Of a stretch of DNA of 64,000 nt, positions 22,004 to 29,904 are shown piece by piece. Origin of the DNA: a virus. Each line of letters begins with the position of its first letter. Positions within the stretch are counted from its first letter, which is position 1. Where the stretch lies: IMG/VR virus record IMGVR_UViG_3300036781_000119, positions 1 to 64,000 of that record. One strand, written 5' to 3'. The position numbers and the translations under genes were made by a program. The notes beneath the pieces are model-generated. The model ran no database searches. It saw nothing but the letters and a program-made list of their open reading frames with translations, and was not told the DNA's origin.

Positions 22004-22912
22004 ATGAGCGATATCGACGCCGAGCTCGACGCCCGCCTGGGCATGGGCGCGAACAACCCCCCGGTGGAAATCGACCCCGAGCACTTGCTGGTGCTGCCCT
22101 ATGACGAGATCCCGGCGCTGCTCGAGCGCAACTACGCGCCGCTGACGGAGCGCAAGGGCGAGCTTCAGGAGCAGCTGAAGGAATGGCTGGCCCAGCACCT
22201 TGCACCCAAGCCCCGGCCGAACGCGGCCGATGTCTATCTGATCGCCGACGATGCAGATCTGGCGCGCAGCAGCGACGTGCTGGCGCAGCTGGACACCTTC
22301 ACGAAGGACGGCGACGACGGCGAGGTGGACGGCACCCGGCGGCGCGTCAAGAAAGGCCCATTCGAAGCTGGCAAGGCGATCGACGCATTCTTCAAGGCGC
22401 TGCGCGAACCGCTGATGGAACATCGCCAGCGCATCGTCCAGGCGCAGTCGGTCTACCTGGGCGCCAAGCGCGCGCAGCAGGAGGCGGAGGCGCGGGCCGA
22501 AGCGGAGCGGCAGCGCCGCGCTGCTGAGGAAGCCCGGCTGGCCGCCGAGGAAGCCGCCCGCGCCGCGCAATCGGCGGAGGAACCGGACGAAGATGCGATC
22601 TTCGCCGCCGAGCTCGCCGCCGAGGAAGCAGGGCAGGCCGCCGCCGAGGTCGCCGCAGCGCGGCCCGTGGAGGTCGCGTCCACCAAGGTTCAGTCGTCGC
22701 TGGGCACCACCACGTTCCTGAAGGGAACCTGGAAATTCCGGGTGGTCGATATCAAGGCGCTGGCCGCCGCTGTCGCCGCCGGCACCGTGCCCGCCAGCTT
22801 CCTGACGACGAACGACTCGGTGATCAACGCCAGCATCAAGGGCGCCACGGGCGTGCGGCAGGCGGCGGGCCTGGAAATCTATCAGGAGCAGACCGCCGGG
22901 CGCCGTAGGTAA
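22004..22912 (+). CDS. coiled-coil phage protein associated with RecT, 302 aa
   Basis: AAAGGA precedes ATG at 22004. Residues 45-75 and 135-220 are long charged or Ala/Glu-rich helices. The C-terminal 75 residues (SSLGTTTFLKGTWKFRVVDI ... NDSVINASIKGATGVRQAAG ... LEIYQEQTAGRR) form a conserved domain found at the end of many phage coiled-coil proteins encoded beside recombination genes. Exact role unknown. It directly precedes the recT promoter region. Confidence 0.75.
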   Translation: MSDIDAELDARLGMGANNPPVEIDPEHLLVLPYDEIPALLERNYAPLTERKGELQEQLKEWLAQHLAPKPRPNAADVYLIADDADLARSSDVLAQLDTFTKDGDDGEVDGTRRRVKKGPFEAGKAIDAFFKALREPLMEHRQRIVQAQSVYLGAKRAQQEAEARAEAERQRRAAEEARLAAEEAARAAQSAEEPDEDAIFAAELAAEEAGQAAAEVAAARPVEVASTKVQSSLGTTTFLKGTWKFRVVDIKALAAAVAAGTVPASFLTTNDSVINASIKGATGVRQAAGLEIYQEQTAGRRR

Positions 22913-22928
22913 TTCCCAAGTTCTAAGC

Positions 22929-22934
22929 TATAAT
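22929..22934 (+). promoter_or_regulatory. TATAAT -10 element upstream of recT
   Basis: A perfect TATAAT lies 40 bp before the recT start in an otherwise AT-poor region. No good -35 is visible at 16-18 bp (TTCCCA is only 10 bp away), so it may be weak or activator dependent. Confidence 0.45.
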
Positions 22935-22973
22935 CTGGCCGCTTGCCAAATTCACCCACAAGGAAAGACCATC

Positions 22974-24869
22974 ATGGCCGATCGCACCGAAAGCCTTGCG
23001 AGCAAAGAAAACCGCAGCCGCGAAGGGCTGGTTGCCCTGCTTGCCGCCGTCGAAGCCCGGCGGACGCAATTCCTGGATTTGCTGCCCAGCGAAATCCCGT
23101 TTGAGGTGTTCAAGGACACGTTCAAGCTGGCGATCCAGCAGAACAACCGGCTAATGGACGCCGACCGGGACAGCCTGTTCATCGCCTTGCAGAAGGCCGC
23201 GATTGACGGGCTGCGGCCGGATGGGCGCGAGGGTGCGCTGGTGATCTTCGGCGACGACCAGGAGGATGACGAGGGCAACGTCGTCAAGAGCACGGCGGGG
23301 AAGCCCAAGCGGGTGCAGTGGATGCCCATGATCGCCGGCCTGATCAAGCAGGTGCGGAACACGGGCGAGGTGACCAACGTGCGCGCGGCGGTGATCTATG
23401 AGGGCGAGACCTTCAGCATGTCCGACGAGGATGGCCAGCTGGCCTACAAGCATGAGCGCCGTATGGCGCGGGATTTCGATGATACCGACGAGAAGATTGT
23501 CGGCGCCTATGCCGTGATCCAGTTCAAGGACGGCAGCTGGGATATGGAGCCGATGTCGCGCCGTCAGATTGACCGGGTGCGCGCGGTGTCCAAGGCGAAG
23601 AAAGGCCCGTGGCTGCCGTGGTATAGCGAAATGGCCAAGAAAACCGTCCTGCGCCGGCTGCTGAAGCGGCAGCAGCACGAGGCCGCCAATCGCGCGCTGG
23701 CGTCGATCGACCGCGACGAGTCCATGATCATCGAAGGCGACCTGGACGAAGCGCGGCCGGTGACCGAGCCCGCGCGCCTGCCCACGCCCACCCCCCAGGT
23801 GGACATCGGGCTGAACCGCCAACCTGCGCAGAATGCGGGCGTCGCCGAGGATCCGGCCGATGCTTCGCTGGGCACGAAGGCGCGCACCGTGAGCGACCCG
23901 GTAGCCGGTAGCGGCGGCGGTGGCGTTTCGGCAGGCGGTGGCACGCCCAGCGGCGGATCGGCGACCGGCCGGACCACGGCCAACACGACGGCCGCCAGCG
24001 GCGCGGGCGGGGCTGGCACTGCCACCACAACCAAGGCGCCCGACAAGCGGGTGGAGCCCGCGAAGGAAACGCCCAAGCCCGAGCCCACCCCTGCCGCACC
24101 GGAGCCCTTTGAACACTGGGCGATGGATCAGTCCGGCCAGCCGATTGACGACCATCAGGGCGAACCGCTCGACAGCCCTGAAGCCTTCGCCGCGTGGTTC
24201 GAACTGGCCGCCGGCGTGTGCACCGATATTGACGCGCTGGTGCAGCACAATGCCGACGCGCTGGGCGATGTCGGGGCCGACCCTGCCATGGCCGCCCGCA
24301 TCCAGGTGGCCGTGAACACCGCCCGCGCGCGGCTGACCGCCAAGCCTGCCGAGGAAGCCAAGGCCGCCGAGCCGGCCGCGCAGGCCGCCCGGCCATTGCC
24401 GCACCCCATGCCGATGACGCCGGGAAACAAGCCGCATTATCCGAACTATCTGGCCGAGATTAAGCCGATCATCGACGCCATGGCCACCTTGGACGATCTG
24501 AACGCATGGTGGGAAATCAACCGGCCGGTCAGCGCGGCATCGGCCGCCACCGCCAAGAGGGTGATGGGCTTCCTGTCGGCGCGCCGGGACGCCATAGATG
24601 CGGGCGCGCAGGCCGCCGATCCCGAGCCCGATACTGGCAAGGATGCCGATCTTGTGTGGGCCTTGGCCGCCTGCCGTGACATCGACGGCCAGCGCACCCT
24701 CTATGACCTGCAATCCTGGGGCAACAATGCCGCCATCCGGGCCAAGATGGCGCGCCTGCTGACGGAGCGGCCTGACCTGCACACGATGGTCAACGAAGCC
24801 AGCGCGGCGAAGATGAAATTATTCGGTTCCACCGCGACCAAGGCGGAGACGGACGGTAGCGCGCCGTGA
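22974..24869 (+). CDS. recT: RecT-family single-strand annealing protein with long C-terminal extension, 631 aa
   Basis: Residues 1-265 match RecT: LPSEIPFEVFKDTFKLAIQQ, ADRDSLFIALQKAAIDGLRP, DGREGALVIF, VQWMPMIAGLIKQVRNTG, AVIQFKDGSWDMEPMSRRQI and the C-terminal KKGPWLPWYSEMAKKTVLRR. RecT anneals complementary single strands in phage recombination. Typical family members are about 260-330 aa. Here a Gly/Thr/Pro-rich linker (about 270-385) is followed by some 245 more residues, with GEPLDSPEAFAAWFELAAGV, LDDLNAWWEINRP and a final acidic helical part that I do not recognise. AAGGAAAGACC precedes the ATG. Confidence 0.9.
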   Translation: MADRTESLASKENRSREGLVALLAAVEARRTQFLDLLPSEIPFEVFKDTFKLAIQQNNRLMDADRDSLFIALQKAAIDGLRPDGREGALVIFGDDQEDDEGNVVKSTAGKPKRVQWMPMIAGLIKQVRNTGEVTNVRAAVIYEGETFSMSDEDGQLAYKHERRMARDFDDTDEKIVGAYAVIQFKDGSWDMEPMSRRQIDRVRAVSKAKKGPWLPWYSEMAKKTVLRRLLKRQQHEAANRALASIDRDESMIIEGDLDEARPVTEPARLPTPTPQVDIGLNRQPAQNAGVAEDPADASLGTKARTVSDPVAGSGGGGVSAGGGTPSGGSATGRTTANTTAASGAGGAGTATTTKAPDKRVEPAKETPKPEPTPAAPEPFEHWAMDQSGQPIDDHQGEPLDSPEAFAAWFELAAGVCTDIDALVQHNADALGDVGADPAMAARIQVAVNTARARLTAKPAEEAKAAEPAAQAARPLPHPMPMTPGNKPHYPNYLAEIKPIIDAMATLDDLNAWWEINRPVSAASAATAKRVMGFLSARRDAIDAGAQAADPEPDTGKDADLVWALAACRDIDGQRTLYDLQSWGNNAAIRAKMARLLTERPDLHTMVNEASAAKMKLFGSTATKAETDGSAP

Positions 24870-25084
24870 GCGGCATCGACCCAGCCGACGAAGCCTTGGC
24901 CGCCGAATTCAGGGCCAAGGTGCTGGCGCTGGAAACAGCCCTGAATTCGGCGGTGGAGAACGCGCAGCTGGCCGGGCTGCGCGCCACCATCACCACCAGC
25001 TGGCACGGCACCGGCATGCAAAGCGTCCACGTCGAAATCACCCCACGATCTGCCTTTGAAAAGGAACTGCTCAATGGACGGTAA
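24866..25084 (+). CDS. hypothetical protein, 72 aa
   Basis: GTG at 24866 overlaps the recT stop (GTGA). It has an N-terminal helix (DEALAAEFRAKVLALETALN) and a beta pair (GLRATITTSWHGTGMQSVHV). It overlaps the exonuclease-like gene by 11 bp. Probably translated together with RecT; no family recognised. Confidence 0.7.
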   Translation: MSGIDPADEALAAEFRAKVLALETALNSAVENAQLAGLRATITTSWHGTGMQSVHVEITPRSAFEKELLNGR

Positions 25085-25736
25085 CGCCCTGGCCGGGAAG
25101 CTGATCCCCGGCACCCGCGCCTACATCGACTGCGTGTCCACCGCCGAGCCCACCTACGGGGCGCACGGCCGCGACAAGAAACACCCTATCCGGGTGTCGA
25201 TCGCCCTGGAGGAAGGGCGCAAAATCACCGGCCGCCTGAACGTCCAGGTGTGCCCTGAGCCGGGCTGGACGGTGGAGCCGCAGTGGTGCCGCCGCTACGG
25301 CGCCAATGCCTCCCTGGCGCGCGCTGCCGGGATGCCGCCGCGTGATGTGGCCGAGGCCGCCCGCAACCTGCTCGGCACCGCCGAGGTCATCGTGGGCCAC
25401 TCCATCGCCTTCCACACGGGCCTGATCGCCCAGCTGCTGGTCGATGCGGGCGTGGCCGGCGCCTACAACCGGGAAGCCCTGGGGCCGACATTCGACACGA
25501 TGCAGCAGACTGCCCAGGACTGCGCGATCGCCGGCACCCGGGGGAAGGGGTTCAAGCCGCCCCGGATGCCGGAAGCCTACCTGCATTTCACCGGGGAACA
25601 GCTGCCCGACATCAGCGACCCGAGCGTGACGTGGTGGCAGGCCGGCTTGCTCCAGCTGACCGCGCTGCGTCGGATCTGGTGGGGCAAGCACCGCTGGGGG
25701 CTGGCGCCGGCTATTGAAGCCGAGGGGGTGCCGTGA
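25074..25736 (+). CDS. DEDD 3'-5' exonuclease-like protein with degenerate active site, 220 aa
   Basis: The DnaQ-like fold can be traced: YIDCVSTAEP at the usual DxE strand, VIVGHSIAFHTGLIAQLL at the N-x-x-F-D helix, PTFDTMQQTAQDCAIAG, RGKGFKPPRMPEAYLHFTGE and a final helix SVTWWQAGLLQLTALRRIW. Of the catalytic residues only the first Asp remains: the DxE Glu is Val, the F-D Asp is His, and the final H-x(3-5)-D is replaced by Trp/Gln. It is therefore probably inactive or has another role next to RecT. AAGGAA precedes the ATG at 25074. Confidence 0.7.
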   Translation: MDGNALAGKLIPGTRAYIDCVSTAEPTYGAHGRDKKHPIRVSIALEEGRKITGRLNVQVCPEPGWTVEPQWCRRYGANASLARAAGMPPRDVAEAARNLLGTAEVIVGHSIAFHTGLIAQLLVDAGVAGAYNREALGPTFDTMQQTAQDCAIAGTRGKGFKPPRMPEAYLHFTGEQLPDISDPSVTWWQAGLLQLTALRRIWWGKHRWGLAPAIEAEGVP

Positions 25737-25957
25737 CCGTCGCCGAGTTGCGCAAGGCGCTTGAGGCCCTGCCGGGTCACCTGCCGGTCAAGGGCACCAA
25801 CGGCATCACGTTCACCAGCCTGAACCAGCTGATCGAGGGGCAGGTCTGGTGGAATACCTCGTCAACGCTGCTGCCGATGGACAGGGGCGGCCTGGAGAAG
25901 ATCGACGCCGCCCTGCTGGTATTCGACAGCCCGGCCGGCACGGGAACGCGGGCATGA
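25733..25957 (+). CDS. hypothetical protein, 74 aa
   Basis: GTG start overlapping the previous stop (GTGA). Opening TVAELRKALEALPGHLPV is a helix commonly seen in small phage and bacterial proteins that begin with T-V-x-E-L-x-x-x-L. The rest is beta-rich. It overlaps the next gene by ATGA. No function known. Confidence 0.7.
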   Translation: MTVAELRKALEALPGHLPVKGTNGITFTSLNQLIEGQVWWNTSSTLLPMDRGGLEKIDAALLVFDSPAGTGTRA

Positions 25958-26274
25958 GTGACGATCGTATCCGCAAGATGTTCCGGTTGGCCAAGACGGC
26001 GCGTGTGCAAGCCGATTCCGCCGAACTCAATCGTCTGCGCGTTACCAACACGCAAATTCGCGACGAGCGGCACCTTGCTATGTCGGAGTTGTCCAAAGCC
26101 TCCGCCGAGCTGGCCCGCCTGCGCGCCGAGGTGGAGCGTCTGAAAGGTGCGCTGCTGCAAATCGAGCGGCGAGATTTGGTGAAAGAGCCCACCGAGAACG
26201 GCTATCGGGTGTGCGCTGGAGTGTTCGGAACCATCGCCCGCGCTGCCCTATCTGCTGGGGAGCCGGGACGGTGA
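25954..26274 (+). CDS. coiled-coil protein, 106 aa
   Basis: The central 55 residues (ELNRLRVTNTQIRDERHLA to ELARLRAEVERLKGALLQI) have leucine heptads and predict a coiled coil; the C terminus is a short mixed domain. The start overlaps the previous stop (ATGA) and the stop overlaps a GTG (GTGA). Such Gp-like coiled-coil proteins are frequent beside recombination genes; function unknown. Confidence 0.7.
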   Translation: MSDDRIRKMFRLAKTARVQADSAELNRLRVTNTQIRDERHLAMSELSKASAELARLRAEVERLKGALLQIERRDLVKEPTENGYRVCAGVFGTIARAALSAGEPGR

Positions 26275-26621
26275 GCGGGGCAAGGTGCGAGCCGGCTGAT
26301 CCGACGAGGGATGGGACGCACTGGCTCAGCCACGACATCGGCGGGGACGTGCATCTGCGCCCGTTCTGGTGGGACAGTCGCAGAGCGCAATGGGTTGAAG
26401 TCGGCAAAACCTATAGCTCTGAGGAAATGACCCGCACTGGATGGGTTTACGAAGCCCCAATCCCCACCCCATCAGCCGTCGCGGCATTGGTCCAGGCGGC
26501 GAGGGCGGTTGCCAAGGCGTTTCCGTTGGGGTGTGAGACGACCACGCAAGACGACGCACTCGAATGTCTCGACGCCGCCCTCGAACCCTTCCCCCAGCAG
26601 GAGACGAACGATGGCAAGTGA
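26271..26621 (+). CDS. hypothetical protein, 116 aa
   Basis: GTG at 26271 in a GTGA overlap. The N-terminal half is beta-like with several Trp (THWLSHDIGGDVHLRPFWWD), then a helical C terminus (AVAALVQAARAVAKAFPL). The combination is frequent in uncharacterised phage early proteins. AGGAGA for the next gene lies within its 3' end. Confidence 0.65.
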   Translation: MSGARCEPADPTRDGTHWLSHDIGGDVHLRPFWWDSRRAQWVEVGKTYSSEEMTRTGWVYEAPIPTPSAVAALVQAARAVAKAFPLGCETTTQDDALECLDAALEPFPQQETNDGK

Positions 26622-26799
26622 GCCGGTGACGCGGTGGGTGGTTTGGCATCCGGTCGAATTGGAGGCGCACGCTGGCGATACCCAGGATGGGGCGTGGTTT
26701 GCTGCCCAGTGCGCTGAGGATGTCGGGAAGCCTGTCCTTGTCGGTAAAGGCTGGACCTGCTCCCCCGTGACGCGGGAGGCGGGGGATGGCGGACGGTGA
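26611..26799 (+). CDS. hypothetical small protein, 62 aa
   Basis: ATG at 26611 follows AGGAGA at 26599-26604 and overlaps the preceding gene by 11 bp. Beta-rich N terminus (EPVTRWVVWHPVELEAHA), three acidic residues and two Cys. No family recognised. Confidence 0.6.
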   Translation: MASEPVTRWVVWHPVELEAHAGDTQDGAWFAAQCAEDVGKPVLVGKGWTCSPVTREAGDGGR

Positions 26800-26995
26800 G
26801 GCCAAATCCCTGCGCGATCTCGGCGAAGCGCGGACAGATATGGAACTGTTCGCGGTTGCCGAAAGCCTGATGGAGCGCGTGCGCGGGCAACAGAACGAAG
26901 CCGCGCGGATATCCAGGCTTTGCCGGGCGGCACAACAGAAGTGCTTGACCGAATATGACCGGGCCAGCCGCGCCCTGATCGGGAGAACCGTATGA
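26786..26995 (+). CDS. hypothetical helical protein, 69 aa
   Basis: GGGAGG precedes the ATG and the gene overlaps the previous one by 14 bp. Helical throughout (LFAVAESLMERVRGQQNEAA). No function. ATGA overlap with the next gene. Confidence 0.65.
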   Translation: MADGEAKSLRDLGEARTDMELFAVAESLMERVRGQQNEAARISRLCRAAQQKCLTEYDRASRALIGRTV

Positions 26996-27297
26996 TGCCC
27001 GCTAACCCCGACCTGACGGCGGCTGCCGTGGAGGCGATGGCGCGGGCGGCGTGGGGCAAATTGTCCATGCCCAGCATGATGGAGGCCGCCCTAACCGCCC
27101 TCCTGGCCCTGCTTCAAGATCGGGGGTGGCGGATCGTGCCCGAAGAGCCGACGCAGGACATGCTTCGGGCCGCAGGGAAGGCCGACGACGCAAGCGCCGT
27201 GGGCAACGGGCGCGATGCCGGATGCGAGGAGCATTGGGACGCCATGCTCTCCGCCTCCCCGTCCCCGTTCGCTGGGGAGGCCGGGGGTGGAGGGTGA
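26992..27297 (+). CDS. hypothetical protein, 101 aa
   Basis: The layout AAVEAMARAAWGKL, then AALTALLALLQDRGWRIVPE and EPTQDMLRAAGKADD, is that of a widespread small phage protein in which a helix pair is followed by G-W-x-I-V-P-x-E-P-T-x-x-M. Its function is unknown. It overlaps the following GTG-initiated gene by 11 bp. Confidence 0.75.
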   Translation: MMPANPDLTAAAVEAMARAAWGKLSMPSMMEAALTALLALLQDRGWRIVPEEPTQDMLRAAGKADDASAVGNGRDAGCEEHWDAMLSASPSPFAGEAGGGG

Positions 27298-27577
27298 ACC
27301 GGTCGCGCCGATTTCGCGAAACGCCGAGGTTGTCGCTTGGTTCTTCCAGACGATGCCGACGACACTCAAGTTTATGCGCCCGCACGTCATTCATCCAGGC
27401 ACGAGAGCGGCGCTGGACGAACTGACCGCGGCTGGGCTTTTGGTCGTGACCCGCGATCCACGAGGCCCGATGGAATGGAAGGCAGCGCCGTCGCTGGGCC
27501 TGCTGCGCAAGTTCCGGCATCCCGAGAAGGACGAAGGTTTCCCGCTGACCATTGATGAGGACCCCCCCAATGCCTGA
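27287..27577 (+). CDS. hypothetical protein, 96 aa
   Basis: GTG at 27287 with GGGGAGG just upstream is the most plausible start; upstream in-frame codons lie inside the preceding gene without a ribosome site. The product has VVAWFFQTMPTTLKFMRPHV and LDELTAAGLLVVTRDPRGPM, compatible with a small winged-helix-like fold, but this is not certain. It overlaps the next gene by 8 bp. Confidence 0.6.
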   Translation: MEGEPVAPISRNAEVVAWFFQTMPTTLKFMRPHVIHPGTRAALDELTAAGLLVVTRDPRGPMEWKAAPSLGLLRKFRHPEKDEGFPLTIDEDPPNA

Positions 27578-27947
27578 CCCCGACACCCTCCTTGCCCTCG
27601 CCGCGCGTGCGGAAGCTGGCGGGGATGCGACGCTCTCGGATGACGTGTGGCGGGCGCTGGGGTGGCAAAATCGTCACGGCTACGGATGGCGGCTGCCTCC
27701 GTCTTTTGCGGAAAAGCGAAGTCTTCCCGACCTGACCCGCAGCATCGACGCGCAGGCGGAGTTGCCGGGGCGGATTTTGCGCGTAGTGCTGGATCAGTTT
27801 ACTGGCGCTCCATATTTCGTGGTCCGCGCAGAAATTCCCTTTGAAGGGATGTCCTACCGCAGCGGCGAAGGCAAAGCTTATACCGAGATTTTGGCCAGAC
27901 TTGCAGCGAGACTGCGCGCTATAGCTTCTTCTGTCGAAGAACGATGA
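27570..27947 (+). CDS. phage ABA-sandwich-like protein, 125 aa
   Basis: LLALAARAEAGGDATLSDDV at the N terminus, then RSLPDLTRSIDAQAEL, GRILRVVLDQFTGAPYFVV and AKAYTEI-type C-terminal helix ILARLAARLRA follow the layout of the phage ABA-sandwich domain (helix, S-x-D-A segment, long strands, A-x-A-L-x-x-A-L-R-A). GAGGA lies 8 nt before ATG 27570. Role unknown; the domain is confined to phage and prophage proteins. Confidence 0.7.
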   Translation: MPDPDTLLALAARAEAGGDATLSDDVWRALGWQNRHGYGWRLPPSFAEKRSLPDLTRSIDAQAELPGRILRVVLDQFTGAPYFVVRAEIPFEGMSYRSGEGKAYTEILARLAARLRAIASSVEER

Positions 27948-28168
27948 TGCCGTGGTGCCCCGTCTGTGATGGAAGCGGAAAACATTGGGTCCACTTGCCG
28001 CAGCGCGATGATCCCGACCTGATGGTTGAGACGCATGGGCCATGCCGCGCCAGATGTGACGCCGGATATATCGAAGGAGAACCTGTCGAGATGGACGATC
28101 TGGCCACCACTGAACCCCTGGCCGCCCTCCTCCGCGCAGCCGCACAGAAGGACGCTCCCAATGCCTGA
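27944..28168 (+). CDS. DnaJ-type zinc-finger miniprotein, 74 aa
   Basis: CPVCDGSGKH and CRARCDAGYIEG form a pair of C-x2-C-x-(G/A)-x-G units like those of the 9972 protein, giving a probable zinc site. The C terminus is a short acidic helix. Start overlaps the preceding stop (ATGA). Last well-supported plus-strand gene of the recombination operon. Confidence 0.7.
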   Translation: MMPWCPVCDGSGKHWVHLPQRDDPDLMVETHGPCRARCDAGYIEGEPVEMDDLATTEPLAALLRAAAQKDAPNA

Positions 28169-28255
28169 CCCCACGCCAACCCTCGTCGCAGCGGCGGCGG
28201 GGAGATGACCGATCCGCACCGCCGCGCCACCCCGCCCGGCCGAGGGGAGAAATAG
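28161..28255 (+). pseudogene. two vestigial mini-frames, possible remnant of a duplicated gene start
   Basis: ATG at 28161 opens 15 codons (MPDPTPTLVAAAAGR) resembling the start of the 27570 protein (MPDPDTLLALAARAE); the DNA around both starts shares CCAATGCCTGACCCC. It overlaps a 16-codon frame at 28205 (MTDPHRRATPPGRGEK) by ATGA. They look like debris of a duplicated gene rather than functional peptides. Confidence 0.35.
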
Positions 28256-28257
28256 AC

Positions 28258-28322
28258 GGGGCGGCTCCCGACATGCGAGCGCCGCCCCTGCATCCCCGCC
28301 CCCTGCCGTTCAGCAGAGGGGC
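28258..28322. terminator. bidirectional terminator between early and late blocks
   Basis: GGGGCGGC 28258-28265 pairs with GCCGCCCC 28281-28288. A second stem pairs GCCCC/CTGC (28298-28306) with GCAG/GGGGC (28313-28322). They lie exactly where the plus-strand recombination operon meets the convergent minus-strand late operon. Confidence 0.7.
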
Positions 28323-28339
28323 GGCACGCTGTAGAGCCC

Positions 28340-29890
28340 CTACGCCGCCTTGGCCGGGAATGATCCGTTGATGCTGCGCCAGTTCGCCTCCTGGGGTGCA
28401 TCCGGGCCGGTATAGCTGCACCCGGGGCGGATGATCAGATCGGCATTGCCCACGTTCTCGATCTTGCCGCCGTCCGCCGTCTCCTGGCTGTCGAACGCCA
28501 CGCCGTCGAGCGTCAGCACCATGCCGATGCCGGCATTGTTGGCGTTCTCCAGCGCGAAGCCGATCAGCTGGTGATTGCCAGCGCCCCGCCCCATCCGCAC
28601 GGTGCCGCCGACCAGGGTAGCGATGCCGCCATTTGGCAGGTCCACCACGCTGCCGCCCACATGCCCGTCGTCGGGATTGCCTTCGAAGGTGCTGTCGGTG
28701 GCGGTGGTGTGGCCGAAGCGCGACTTCAGGGCGTGGGTGGCCTTCATGCCGCACGACAGGGCGCAGCTGACCAAGGTCAGCGAACCAAGTTCGGGCGTGT
28801 CGCCGCTGGCGTAGACGGCATGGCTGAGCCCGTCGCTGTTGCCGCAGTCGTGGACGTTGACGCGGGTCAGCTTGATGTCGCCCGAGAAGGTCAGCAGGCC
28901 GTCCTGGCACCCATAGATTTCGCAGTCCTCCAGGGTGAAGCTGATCCCGTCGCCCTGCTGGCGCACCGCCGCGCAGTTGCCATCCGGGCCGCTGGCGCCG
29001 GTCAGGATCAGGTGCTTGCCGACGAAGCCGCTCACGGTCGGAACCAGGATCGCCTTGCCGAAGGCCACAGGCAGGCCGGTGGCGTCAAGGATCGTCGCGC
29101 CCGGCTGCCCCTGCACGGTGATGTTGTGGACGCCACAGGTGCCCACGAATCGCCCGGCAGGCAGCACCAGCGTGCCGCCGGCAGGCGTGCGCTCTACCAG
29201 CCCCGCCAGCGTGGCGGGCGCGGCCGGCTGGCCGTTGATGCTGGCCCCGGTGATCGTGCTGACTTCGGCGGGCGGCGCCGGCGGCTGCACCACCACTTCG
29301 GTTTCGCTGACGACCATGGGAATGCCCGTGTTGTCCCAGGCGGACGGGCTGTTCGGCGCCGGCTTGGACCCGCGCGCATCCATGGACGGGCCATTGTAGA
29401 GCAGGGGCACGAAGTTGATGCTGCCGCCGTTCCACCAGAGATCCTTCAGGCCGCCGAGCTCGTGCCCGTCCACGACGGTGACGAGGTGCGGCGCGGGGCC
29501 GAACTCGCCCTTGATCGTGAACACCTGCCCCCGCTCGCCGCCGCTGGCCGCGCTGACCGTGAGCGGCCCAGCGATCGCCTTGCCGTTCATCAGCAGGGCA
29601 ACGACGTTGTAGGCTTCCGGCTTGGCATTCGGGTTGCTCGATAGCGTCATCACCAGCGTGTCGCTGCCGACGCCGAGGGTGACCGGATCGCCGGGCTTGG
29701 CCACCGGCTTCATCTTCAGGGGATAGGTGTTCTTGTCCACAGGGACGGTGGGCGGCGCGGGATCTCCACTGATCGGCACATAGGCGCCGCGCGGGTTGAT
29801 ATAGGCGAACTGCTTGGTGGCTGGATTGTAGACGACGGGCCGCCGGAACGGGTCGGAAAACACGTCGCCGGGGACGGGAAGCTTGGACAT
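28340..29890 (-). CDS. tailspike: carbohydrate-binding domain plus right-handed beta-helix, 516 aa
   Basis: ATG at 29890 has GGAG about 10 nt upstream; the longer frame to 30121 overlaps the lysis gene and is rejected. Residues of about 60-185 contain NGKAIAGPLTVSAASGGERG and LVTVVDGHELGGLKDLWWNG followed by LLYNG, the layout of the calcium-dependent xylan-binding (CBM60/CBM36-like) sandwich. Residues of about 235-516 are a pectate-lyase-like beta-helix (VHNITVQGQPGATILDAT, CEIYGCQDGLLTF, NVHDCGNSDGLSHAVYASG). It should bind and perhaps cleave host surface polysaccharide. Last gene of the late operon. Catalytic residues cannot be assigned. Confidence 0.75.
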   Translation of the reverse strand: MSKLPVPGDVFSDPFRRPVVYNPATKQFAYINPRGAYVPISGDPAPPTVPVDKNTYPLKMKPVAKPGDPVTLGVGSDTLVMTLSSNPNAKPEAYNVVALLMNGKAIAGPLTVSAASGGERGQVFTIKGEFGPAPHLVTVVDGHELGGLKDLWWNGGSINFVPLLYNGPSMDARGSKPAPNSPSAWDNTGIPMVVSETEVVVQPPAPPAEVSTITGASINGQPAAPATLAGLVERTPAGGTLVLPAGRFVGTCGVHNITVQGQPGATILDATGLPVAFGKAILVPTVSGFVGKHLILTGASGPDGNCAAVRQQGDGISFTLEDCEIYGCQDGLLTFSGDIKLTRVNVHDCGNSDGLSHAVYASGDTPELGSLTLVSCALSCGMKATHALKSRFGHTTATDSTFEGNPDDGHVGGSVVDLPNGGIATLVGGTVRMGRGAGNHQLIGFALENANNAGIGMVLTLDGVAFDSQETADGGKIENVGNADLIIRPGCSYTGPDAPQEANWRSINGSFPAKAA

Positions 29891-29904
29891 GGTGGGGAAC
29901 TCCA

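Noticed and set aside
23151-24782. 543-codon minus-strand frame opposite recT
   Set aside because: Antisense to a clear RecT gene, with His/Arg/Gly-rich low-complexity composition; a by-product of high GC.
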